Source: Roridomyces roridus (Eukaryota > Basidiomycota > Agaricomycetes > Agaricales > Mycenaceae). Taken from it: 64,000 bases of DNA. Below the pieces are notes generated by a model. The model made no database searches. It had not been told where the DNA came from and saw only the letters and a list, made by a program, of their open reading frames with translations. Below are positions 53,308-63,134 of this stretch, one piece after another (position 1 is the first letter of the stretch; every line of letters begins with the position of its first letter). The position numbers and the translations under genes were made by a program. The stretch spans positions 248,001-312,000 of the forward strand of contig JARKIF010000031.1 in assembly GCA_029378245.1 (NCBI GenBank), given 5' to 3'.

Positions 53308-53562
53308 CAGCGGTTTTCAAAACAGTATACGGGTTTTGATCCAGTGCTCCACCTTCGTTTGTGTTGACCTCTGTATGCCGGTGAGTCTGCTTCGACTCCA
53401 CTCGCCTGCCCGGAAAGGGAAATGCCGTCCAGCCACGGCATAGCTCTTGAATTTATTTGTGGAGTTGAGTGGAGCGGAAGCTCGACTCTCCGTCAAACAA
53501 AGGTCAACAAAAATGTACGTGGAGCGAGGCTCCAAACCCGTATACTGTTTTGAAAACCGCTG
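53308..53562. mobile_element. 255-bp MITE with Tc1/mariner-like ends
   Basis: The element begins CAGCGGTTTTCAAAACAGTA and ends with the exact inverse, flanked on both sides by TA (53306-53307 and 53563-53564). The inverted repeats are perfect for about 29 bp and imperfect to about 45 bp (GTGCTCCAC against GCTCCACGT). A TA target duplication is typical of Tc1/mariner elements. The 255 bp carry no gene. It sits 122 bp upstream of the BTB copy M start codon. Confidence 0.8.
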
Positions 53563-53678
53563 TATATACTGAGACTACACCGATTCCGAAGTCCATGCCA
53601 AGGTCTCAACATCCACCGTTATCCTCTGCAGTCCCGAATGAACCACCCAGCGCCGGAAAAGGTTGTCCGTAGTACTAA

Positions 53679-54107
53679 CTAGCGGGGCCTGCTGCCTGCT
53701 GGAGGGGGGCTTGTATATGGCAGCCGAGGTGCATGAGTCGGATTAGCAGCGTTCGTGTTCCCTCCGGGATTCTTTAGATGTCAATACGAAGGAATGCCAA
53801 CAAATGCTCCAGACTCACCTCCCCGAATCCGATTGATTGTTGTTGAACAGAAACCTCAACATATTCACAGGTAAGGCTCCTTCTGACGCAGCGTTCACAT
53901 GGGCTTCTAGGTGGCTGTTCAGTCGCAACGCATATGCACTGATTTGCTGTCAGCGAGAAACACGTTAGCTGAGGAGAGAATTTAGAAACGCATGCGCACT
54001 CGGATTTTCCGTTTGCGACAGTTGGAGCACGCCAGAGTTGTTCGGCGCCGTTCCGATTCATTGCGCGGAGTGCCAGAGTTATGTGGATGGGCATGCAAGT
54101 TCGACAT
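53679..54107 (-). CDS. Small Zn2Cys6 (binuclear zinc cluster) protein (106 aa)
   Basis: Three exons (54000-54107, 53819-53938, 53679-53771) with introns of 61 and 47 nt. Start MSNLHAHPHNSGTPRNESER. The cluster is complete: LACSNCRKRKIRC joined to ICVATEQPPRSPCERCVRRS and LTCEYVEV, spacing C-x2-C-x6-C-x12-C-x2-C-x6-C. A Gln-rich stretch and a Pro-rich tail (HAPRLPYTSPPPAGSRPR) follow and the frame stops. Zn2Cys6 proteins are fungal DNA-binding regulators, normally several hundred residues with a dimerisation helix and a fungal-specific domain; both are absent here. It could be a stand-alone zinc-cluster protein or a truncated gene. The three exons fit so well that I consider the reading real. 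Confidence 0.72.
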
Positions 54108-54803
54108 GTGGTAGCTTCAGGTCGGCACGGAATACAACCTGTTGTTATATACATATATAAGTACTTAGTGGGCTGGCGCACAGAGTTTAGCAAAGACCCG
54201 AGTAATGCGAAGCCGCTGCCAAATGGAAAACGACCCGTCGGAAGCCGTCGGAGTTGATCTTCACGAGGTCGGCGCCAGGGCGTCGGGGATGATCTGCGTC
54301 GGGGCGGCCCGCGAGTACTCATCGGCAGTCACTTTTGCTCATAACATAGCTCGAGATCAGTGTACTCATTGAAACAACCTGGGTTATCTGAGAAATGCTC
54401 TGCTTGACCTGGTCATGCACTGATCGCAGTGAAGCTTCGAATTGAATTCGAGTAAATGTCCGCAGAGCCGCTAAAGCCTGCTCCACATCAGGACGTGGCG
54501 TCGGAGATTTCTATCGAGAATCGAGATCATAAAGGGGTATGGGCACCGAGAAAGGGCTCTGAGTAGTTCGGCGCAAGGATGGTCAATGTAGCATTGAATT
54601 GGATATGTACATTGAGGAAGCACCGAATCAAATTCTACAGAAGAATTAGCGAAATACAGCGACAAGAAAAGGAGATAGCATGTAGAACAGCGAACCTCAA
54701 GCGTAGAGCTACCGCTGAGCGCCAATAGCGTGGATCTTTATCTTCAGCAAACCAAATTCCCAAGAACTGTCACAGAGCAGAAACACAGAAGACACATTGC
54801 GCC
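54108..54803. other. Intergenic, nothing assigned
   Basis: A minus-strand frame at 54471-54725 (FDSVLPQCTYPIQCYIDHPC) has no recognised relative, and its neighbours do not extend it. No repeat structure was seen. Confidence 0.3.
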
Positions 54804-55110
54804 TCAGCATCTGCCGTCCGGCGCAAGCCAATCAGTCTCAATAGCATCTATCTTCATCTTCTCCAGCTCGTCCCAGCTCGGTAGACCATAAATCTCTGGT
54901 AATTTATGCCAAAACACCTGACGCTCTCGAGGGCAATGGACGAGAGGAGAAGGTCCCTATTCTCTCCCTGCTATCGCCTTGAATCGTTCTCTGGCACATC
55001 CTTCCGGGGACACGCAATCAGGGATGTCTGCCGGTAGAGATAAAAACTCAAGGACATCATCCACAGCCTTGCATTGCGCGGCGTGCCCAATAAAGAGTGC
55101 CAACTGCAAC
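54804..55110 (-). pseudogene. C-terminal remnant of a BTB-family protein (copy N)
   Basis: The minus strand encodes ALFIGHAAQCKAVDDVLEFL, then PDCVSPEGCARERFKAIAG (the C-x5-C motif) and a stop, then in another frame FWHKLPEIYGLPSWDELEKM to a TGA at 54804-54806. The C-x2-C segment between the two is lost. No BTB domain precedes it. The left end of a TIR element begins about 110 bp further on (55225). Confidence 0.65.
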
Positions 55111-55224
55111 TAGTGATCACTTTTCAATGCCTAACATTTTCCGGTTGCCATGTGATTTGCAGCCTGTCCATCAACTGCCAAGAGTTGTTTCAAGACTCAG
55201 AATCCACTGTGAGTGGCGGTTATA

Positions 55225-56333
55225 CACAGGGGGCATCAGCCGTGGCACTTTTTTTTTTCGTGTGCCAAGGTGGTGTAATGTCTGTGCCGGAGGGTAAGGA
55301 CAAAGGGGCCGGAACCTGAGGTCGGAGGTCGGAGACCGGAGGTCGGAGGTCAGAGGGACGTAGACCGAGGGTGATCCGGATGAGGTGAACGCTACTCGGA
55401 GGGAGAGCGCACCAGCCACTTGACTTCCGAGAGAGGAGTACTCGGAGACTAGATTGGCACAGAGGAATTGCGGAGGCAACACACGTTAATTAACTACTGA
55501 CGTACATCACAATCGTATGTCCTATTTATACTAAGTAAGTATGACACGACCAAATGGAGTCAGAAGCGCGAAAGACAATAAGCTCTATGTTAAACAATAA
55601 GAAAGAAGATGATAAAGATAATCACAATAAGGGAAACGCTCAGAACGACTTCATTGCGTGAAAACCCTATCGGATTGTGCAATACGACGAATCAGATGCA
55701 TCATTGGTCGGAGCGTCCGGAACAGTCGGAGATGTTCCGGACCGGAGGTGGTCGGAGGATGTCGGAAGGACGGGGTTGGTGACATGGATATAACAGGTGG
55801 CACTTGGGAGGTAGTTGGCGTGTAGTTGCCATGTGGGAGCAAAAGCACGTGCCCCGTGACTTGCTTGATGTGCGTGAGTTCGATTTCATGCCCCTGCTTC
55901 CATTTTGCTGGCCCAATACATTTGGTGATTATGACCCTCGACAAAGCAGTATAAAATTCATGTAAAATTGCGATAGCAATGGTATGCACCCTAAACAAAT
56001 TTAAGACATGATTGGGGGGACATTGGGGGGTGTCCTTGGGGATTCCTGCACCAGGACCCTTACATTTACGTGGGAAAAGCAGGACTACAGCCTGTGTGTC
56101 ATCAACCATAATTTTGTGAATTATCAGAGCCCCATGAAACAATGCTCTTCGGCTTCGACTATCCAACAATCTAATGACTTCCGTTGGATTATGGAATGCC
56201 TGGCTGGTTGTGAAAGCCGGGGAACCGATCAAAATCCCACCGACTGTCCAACTACTGACCAACTACCTGCCAAGTGCCATGCAAGTGCCACCTTGGCACA
56301 CGAGGCAAAGTGCCACGGCATTTGCCCCCTGTG
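55225..56333. mobile_element. 1.1 kb TIR element next to a TA microsatellite
   Basis: The left end CACAGGGGGCATCAGCCGTG and the reverse complement of the right end CACAGGGGGCAAATGCCGTG match, continuing through GGCACTT and CGTGTGCCAAGGTGG, about 50 bp in all. TATA flanks both ends and may be the target duplication. Inside is a run of GGAGGTCGGAG-type repeats (55316-55365) and a 203-codon minus-strand frame (55651-56262) without a recognisable domain. Superfamily not assigned. Confidence 0.65.
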
Positions 56334-56351
56334 TATATATATATATATATA
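56334..56351. repeat. (TA)9 microsatellite
   Basis: Nine TA units directly abut the right end of the TIR element, suggesting insertion into or next to a TA-rich target. Confidence 0.9.
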
Positions 56352-56563
56352 ATTAGACTTTGTTAGGTTAGGTTACGAGTACTTATGTAATGAGCGCAGC
56401 GAAATGGAATGAGTAATCGGTTCTTTCAAATCCTGCACCCCATCAGTTGAGAGCGGCTCTCGATCGCGTAAGGTTTGATCTCTGCCTTTGCTGATATTTG
56501 TTTGATCAATGATTATCTTTGTGTATCAGATCGGTGATATGTCACGACTAGTCACTGCTTCTG

Positions 56564-56594
56564 ATGTCACGGTCGGGCTGCCCGACCGTGACAT
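56564..56594. repeat. Hairpin with a perfect 14-bp stem and 3-nt loop
   Basis: ATGTCACGGTCGGG is followed by CTG and then the exact reverse complement CCCGACCGTGACAT. TGTCACG occurs twice more nearby (56539 and 56594). It could be the tip of a decayed element or a protein-binding palindrome; there is no gene context to make it a terminator. Confidence 0.8.
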
Positions 56595-58222
56595 GTCACG
56601 TTGTGACCATGTCCCACAACTTTCGAGTTCAGTTCAGGCTTGAACTCAGCTCCTGCAATTGAACCTGAACTTAACGAATCACATTGGAATCATGTCTAAT
56701 GCCGATTCAAACTGATTTCTACTTTCCTCCAATGTTCTCCTGCTGCAGCAGAATGCCCCTTCATCACTGATCAGTAGTTGTGGATGCACCATTGAATATT
56801 TTTGCTCAATCCAGGATTTATAGTGAATCAATGGTTACGAGAACTTACTTGCTAAGTTCTCGTTCTTTTAAAATTTGGTCAGGCCAGAAGTTGGGCAACT
56901 TTTTAACATCATTACAACTTTTGATTGTGGTGGCTGTGCATTTCCTTTTTTGCGGCTACAATCACTGATTTTGACAGCTGCCATCAGCAGATTTTTCTTT
57001 TCTCTCCAGAGCATCCAATTTCCCCCCAAATGACTTGAGATTTCGCAAGTAAACCTTCAGTACCTGGACTTGAGTTTTGTTCCCTGAGACTGAGGTCTCA
57101 TTCCAAATATTGAATATGATATTGGTACCGGTGATTTACTTGTGGTTTGTGATCAGCTCATTCTAGATTCACTGGAGACCCTGGGCCTCTGACATATTGG
57201 TATGCTTGAAGAAGGACATGCACTTCTGCTAAACACACCTTCAAGAAAAATCACAAAAAACAATTGCAATCAAAATGAGGGAAATTCTGTTCTGGATGTT
57301 CATATTCATTAACACTGATTTCTGGTGTCCTCACTGAGATTTCACCCCAGCTGTGCAGTCCTGGAGCAGCTTGAAGACAAAATCTTGGCCTGGATGTGTG
57401 CCAAGAGCCCACATTTTCCTTGAAACCCTGGACAGTGGATACTGGAACACCCAGTGGGTACATCCCATCCACAGGATTTTGGACCCTGGTCTGTTGAGTG
57501 CTTGGCTATTTCACAACAGTCCTATTGTACATCCATCACTAACACTTTCTGTTGCAGTTGGAGTGTCCCAGTGGGCCAAATGGCAGCTGAATTGCAGGCC
57601 ACAGAAATTTGAACCAATCTCATTAGGCTTGGCAGTGTAAGGTAAAGTCAAGGGATAGAAGGGTTCTACATATTATGGTGAGTGCTCCCATGTAGTCAAA
57701 AGCCATTTTTTCTTCAAGGTTTTGGCTTGCAGACAGAGTGAGGTGGCCCAGAAAGGCATCACAATAGTCACGTCACAGGGAGCCGGTTTCTCTACACAGC
57801 CACTTGGCCACATCATGATCACTGATAAATGACTTGCAGTCTCTCAACCACAAGTTGCAGGACTTTGTGCTCGGTTCAAATGGTTGAGCAATTATTTATG
57901 TTCCATACTTTTAACCCAACCAAGTTCTCGTATATGCCGTGCTTGCAACGGCCCGGACCCCCAAGTGAGCATGAACCTTGATGTTTGATTTTTTAGCAGA
58001 TCACAGTGGCTTCAGCTACAAAACATAAGTACGAGTTCTGCCGGAAACGGCATCATGCCAGGTTGGGCAAGACACTTGAGTGGCCCCAAATCAGTCATCT
58101 CCCCCCCTTTTTTGTCTGTGAATGGAAGGGCTCGTGAGGGGCAGATATACGGTGAGGTAAGCAGAGAGCCGAGCACATGCCAAGCATAAGCCACTTGCTG
58201 ATGTTAGGTGTCAGCCAGATCA

Positions 58223-58244
58223 CTAGGCGTCTGATGGCGCCTAG
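58223..58244. repeat. GGCGCC-type palindrome downstream of the CHAT gene
   Basis: CTAGGCG and CGCCTAG flank an 8-nt spacer. A similar palindrome lies upstream of the CHAT gene at 63405-63422. Confidence 0.6.
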
Positions 58245-58372
58245 CCACTACTAAAGTTGTATAGACTCTGAATGATTGGTCGAAATAGTACAGTAGTATC
58301 TATGATACCTAATCTACTATAACAACAAGTACCAGAGGAAACTGAAAAAGGGACCTGGGGTTGAAGAGTAAC

Positions 58373-61300
58373 TCATATACCAATGTGAATATATGGAACC
58401 CAATGAAGAAAAGACTTCTCAGGGTACCTTTCCTGTAATTTCTGAATTGCAAAATGCAAGGCTGCTGCTGCCTTGGTCGGATCTGGTGGGAAAGTCTGCA
58501 ACAGATGTTCATAAACATCCTTGGCAACTTGTGGTGCATCTTGGTCTGTGATTGTCCACATGGTAGCAATTACCCCACGATAGCCAGCTAATAGCATGCC
58601 AGCTGCAAGGTGGACTGATTCATCTTGAAGCTTTTCATCTCCAGTTGCAGTTTGGCATGCAGATAGAAAAGCAAAGTCAGCATGGGGCAGAGGCAATTGA
58701 ATAATGTCAGAAAGGGTCAAGCGTGAATCTCCAGCAAGGAGAAGTGCACTTGCAGTTGGAGTGGTGAGATCCTGTACACCATGGCATGCAAAGTGAGCCC
58801 ACTGGGACTTTTGCATCTCTTCTTGAACTCTGCCAACTGTTGCCATATTCTCATACAAGGTGATGAGCGGAATACCCCTTGCTTGGGCAAGATCTTGTAT
58901 GTGGCTAATCTCTGTCTTGGTTCCAGGAATGTGCATCTGCCCCAATGCTGCAGGTTGTGCAACTGCAAGCACCTGAAGGCCCTTGTGTAATACAGGGTCA
59001 CGGCGGTATCCTTCAATGAGTGCAGTCAAAGATGGGGTGTAAGATGAAATCACATAATCAGATACTTTGGATCCAATTATGCTCTCCCTGCCGCTGTAGA
59101 TCCCTGCTGCATGGATGGGCAGAAACACCAATGGACCAGTCAGACACCACCAGATACGAGGTTTGTTAGTTCTTTGTGATATCTGTGGTATTTGTCAGGC
59201 AAATACGCAGACTGGTAGCAAAGAGGACACTCACACTGAAAGCAAGTCCATCAAGAACTGGTTTGACAATTCCAATCCAAAGGGTGGACAAAATATCTTT
59301 CAACTCATTCTCTGTAGTTTTTTGGCCTTCTTTCTTTGCTAACAGTCTGATGTTCCTGCCCACCAACTCTCGGAATGATACAGACAGGCCCACTGGAGCA
59401 TTGGGGTCTTGGTTAAGGTGTTGCAAGGGGATATGTATGACCTTGTTGTCTGATCCATGAAGTAAAACCAGTGCATCACCCCGAGTGTTAGTAACATTGA
59501 TAATGACAACAGGTCCTCCCTGCGCTGCTGAGGAAAGTTCAGATATTGTCTTGGGCATTAAGAACCTCTCAAAACCCTCGAGTTGCCGAATCTCTTGGAT
59601 GAGCTTTTGCCGCCTTTGAGCAGCATGGTATGCTTGGGCAGCAATTGACTGTGGTGATGACTGAGGAGTGTGAGAGCTTGGTGCCTGTGTATTTCCTAAT
59701 CTCTCCAACTGAGAAGATAAGGAGAGAAGTTCATGAGCGCATCTAGGGTCCCTTTCCATAAGGGCATCAATTGGTGTACGGAGGTTCAGCATTTGTCCCC
59801 AAATGATGGACCGGCCTTGCTCTAACCATTCTACTGCCTTCTCAGGCTGATCAGCTGCAAGGGCGCTCACTGCTGCATCCCTGACAATTGCACTGGTGCT
59901 TCTGAGATGGTGGTGCCGATCCGGTATAGGTAGTCCCAACCATGCAAGCTCTGGAAGTAGGTCCAGGGCAACCTGATAGGCCTTCATGGGTGATTCTCCC
60001 AATGTGATGCAGGAGAGTGCCCAGTGTGAAGCTGACTGAAATCGAACATTAGGGGGACCTGTGACAGAACATGCTGCTGAAGAATAAATAGTGCTTGCAT
60101 AGCGCAATGCAGAATAATCATGTGATTGGGCAAACTGTGTCATGAGGGAGGCTCCGAGGTTAGCCAACATGGATGCCTGACCTGGGTGGCCTTCTGGTGT
60201 GAGACGCACTGCATCCTTATGCACAGACACTGATCTCTCCAGATCCTCAATGCTCCCAAGCTGCTCAAATTGTCTGATCAGGGAGTTTCCAAGGTTGCTC
60301 AACAGGGATGCCCTGTCTGGGTGGCTTTCTGGTGTGAGACACAATGCATCCTCATGCACAGACACTGATCTCTGCAGGTCCTCAATGCTGCCAAGCTGCT
60401 CAAAATGTGTCATCAGGGAGTTGCCAAGGTTGCTCAACATGGATGCCCTGTCTGCGTGGCCTTCTGGTGTGAGACGCACTGCATCCTCACGCACAGACAC
60501 TGACCTCTGCAGGTCATCAATGCTCCCAAGCTGGCGAAATCGTGTGATAAGGCAGCCTCCAAGGTTGGTCAACATGGATGCCTTGTGTGGGTGGCCATCT
60601 GGTGTGAGACGCACTGCATCCTCACGCACAGACACTGACCTCTGCAGATCATCAATGCTCCCAAGCCGCTCAAATTGTTTGATGAGGGAGTTTCCAAGGT
60701 TAGTCAACCTGGATGCTCTCTCTGGATGGCCCTCTGGTGTGAGACGCACCGCATCCTCACGCACAGACACTGATCTGTGCAGGTCCTCAATGCTGCCAAG
60801 CTGCTGAAATTGTGTCATCAGGGAGTTTCCAAGGTTGCTCAACATGGATGCCCTGGCTGGATGGCCTTCTGGTGTGAGGTGCACTGCATCTTCACACACT
60901 GGCACTAACCTGTGCAGGTCCTCAATGCTCCCAAGCTGCTCAAATTGTGTCATCAGGGAGTTGGCAAGGTTGCTCAACATAGATGCCCTGTCTGCGTGGC
61001 CTTTTGGTGTGAGATGCACCGCATCCTCACGCACAGACACTGACCTCTGCAGGTCATCAATGGTCCCAAGCTGGCAAAATCGTGTCATAAGGCAGCCTCC
61101 AAGGTTGGTCAACATGGATGCTTTGTGTGGGTGGCCATCTGGTGTGAGACGCACTGCATCCTCACGCACAGACACTGACCTCTGCAGATCATCAATGCTC
61201 CCAAGCTGCTCAAATTGTCTGATCAGGGAGTTTCCAAGGCTGCTCAACATGGATGCCCTGGCTGGATGGCCTTCTGGCGTGATGCGCACTGCATCCTCAT

Positions 61301-63134
61301 GCACAGACACTGACCTCTGCAGGTCCTCAATGCTCCCAAGCTGCTCAAATTGTGTCATCAGAGAGTTTCCAAGGTTGCTCAACACAGATGCCCTGTGTGG
61401 GTGGCCTTCTGGTGTGAGACGCACCGCATCCTCACGAATTGGCACCGATCTGTGCAGGTCCTCAATGCTCCCAAGCTGCTCAAATTGTGTCATCAGGGAG
61501 TTGGCAAGGTTGCTCAACATAGATGCCCTGTCTGTGTGGCCTTCTGGTGTGAGATGCACCGCGTCCTCACGCACTGATACTGATCTGTGCAGGTCCTCGA
61601 TGGTCCCAAGCTGGCGAAATCGTTTGAGAAGACAGCCCCCAAGGTTGATCAACATAGATGCCTTGTGCGGGTGGCCATCTGGTGTGAGGTGCACCGCATC
61701 CTCACGGACTGACACTGATCTGTGCAGGTCCTCAATGCTCCCAAGCCGCTCAAATTGTCTGATGAGGGAGTTTCCAAGGTTGTTCAACATGGATGCCCTG
61801 TCTGGGTGGCCTTCTGGTGTGAGACGCACTGCATCCTCAAGCACAGACACTGACCTCTGCAGGACAGCAATGCTCCCAAGCTGCTCAAATTGTGTGATTA
61901 GGGAGTTTCCAAGGTCGTTCAACATGGATGCTTTGTCTGGGTGGCCTTCTGGTGTGAGACGCACTGCATCCTCATGCACAGACACTGACCTCTGCAGGTC
62001 ATCCATGCTCCCAAGCTGCTCAAATTGTGTCATCAGGGAGTTTCCAAGGTTGTTCAACATGGATGCCCTGTCTGGGTGGCCTTCTGGTGTGAGACGCACT
62101 GCATCCTCATGCATAGACACTGATCTTTGCAGGTCATCCATGCTTCCAAGCTCCTCAAATTGTGTTATGAGGGACCTTCTGAGGTTCAACGATGTGGATG
62201 CATTCCCAGGGTGACCATCTTCAATCAGAAAAAGCATTTTCTCTGTCACTTGAGCATGTCTGTCCATATCCACACCATTGTGGAGGGCCTTGACACGCTC
62301 TGATAATGCCATCCGTAGCCCATCCAAGGAATTTGCATCTGTTCCATCCTCCCGCACTGCATCATCATATGCTAACACGGCCTGGTTTAGAGCTTCCATT
62401 GACTGGTTTGTATTCCACCATTTCAAGCAGATATGGCCCAGCAAGTTAAGCATTCTTCTTCGCCCCTGGTTGGCAGGGAACAGGAAAAGTATCAGCTCAT
62501 GCATTATCCACAGATCCTGAAAATCTGTGGATGTCAGCAATCCCATGAGCTTCTGTGCCCAGAGCTCGTGGACTGTCTCCCCGTCCAATGGACCAACTGT
62601 ATTATCATCAGAAGACTCCTCATTTATCTGGTGAGATTATGCCGTACTTTGAATAGCCATGTCATTCCTGCTGCTCAACCCCACAGCAATTGAATTGAGT
62701 TCCACTGCCAGTGTAAGTACAGGAGCATCAATGTTCACCCTTGTAAGTGGTAGTCGGAATGCTATGGAGTCATCTGTTAATGTCTGTCATATTTGAGTGA
62801 TGTGCACACACGCTTCTGCTCTTCTCCAAAAGCAAGACCTTCATCCGGCCCCTGTGCAATCTCAGCAAAGCCAATGAGTCTGACACCTTGAGCCTCCCGC
62901 AGAATTGTTATGTAGAATGTGGTCACATTTGCTGGGCTAATGAAGAATATCTCATCAGTTGTGGTGGAAAACTTTGCACAAGGAGGTGTCCCACATATTG
63001 TAATCAAATTCCATTTTCCAAGTTCCAATTTGCTCTTGTTCCACTGACACGGTTTGCTGAATGATCACATTGTTCACTACAAGCTGTGCAAACATTTTCA
63101 TCCCTGCAGGAAGATCTGGATGTTCATTGATCAT
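58373..63134 (-). CDS. C2-TPR-CHAT protein (caspase-like protease domain)
   Basis: I start at the first ATG of the earliest coding exon (63134, MINEHPDLPAGMKMFAQLVV); IHVKSM just upstream in frame suggests another 5' exon. A C2-like domain runs through QTVSVEQEQIGTWKMEFDY, NVTTFYITILREAQGVRLIG and VNIDAPVLTLAVELN. A helical segment (MHELILFLFPANQGRRRMLN) leads to 15 tetratricopeptide-type repeats of 45 residues, then a linker (VIRDAAVSALAADQPEKAVE). The CHAT domain is split by the intron 59183-59234: PLVFLPIHAAGIY, then HFACHGVQDLTTP with the catalytic His and FLSACQTATGD with the catalytic Cys, ending VPYIHIGI at 58373. CHAT is a caspase-clan peptidase domain. By analogy with bacterial TPR-CHAT and with NLR-like fungal proteins, a trigger-activated protease is plausible but unproven. 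Confidence 0.85.
60123..62147 (-). repeat. 15 tandem 135-bp units encoding 45-residue TPR repeats
   Basis: The array is exactly 2025 bp. A typical unit begins GSIEDLQRSVSVHEDAVRLT and continues PEGHPDRASMLSNLGNSLMT and QFEQL. Units 4, 8 and 12 share a variant (PDGHPHKASM, NLGGCL), as do 5, 9 and 13 (GHADRASMLSNL) and 3, 7 and 11 (NSLI-QFERL), so a four-unit block of 540 bp was itself duplicated. Unit similarity is very high at the DNA level. The open frames on the opposite strand are by-products of the repeat. Confidence 0.92.

Larger units (their letters stand above)
56352..58372. other. 2 kb gene-poor region
   Basis: No coding sequence was supported. The longest frame (57353-57640 plus) has no recognised domain. 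The region holds a 14-bp-stem hairpin (56564-56594) and a GGCGCC palindrome (58223-58244), listed separately. It is less GC-rich than the gene-bearing parts by eye. Confidence 0.35.

Noticed and set aside
54471..54725. Upstream or downstream exon of the Zn2Cys6 gene
   Set aside because: It lies upstream of the start codon, no splice pair links it in phase, and its sequence has no zinc-cluster features.
57353..57640. A 95-codon frame in the gene-poor region
   Set aside because: No recognisable domain, no partner exon and no leader-like sequence.
60123..62147. CRISPR-like array
   Set aside because: The units are contiguous coding repeats in a eukaryotic gene, without spacers.
60835..62214. 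A 459-codon open frame on the plus strand, antisense to the TPR array
   Set aside because: It is a by-product of the 135-bp repeats (a multiple of three with no stop in that frame). The minus strand carries recognisable TPR and CHAT sequence.
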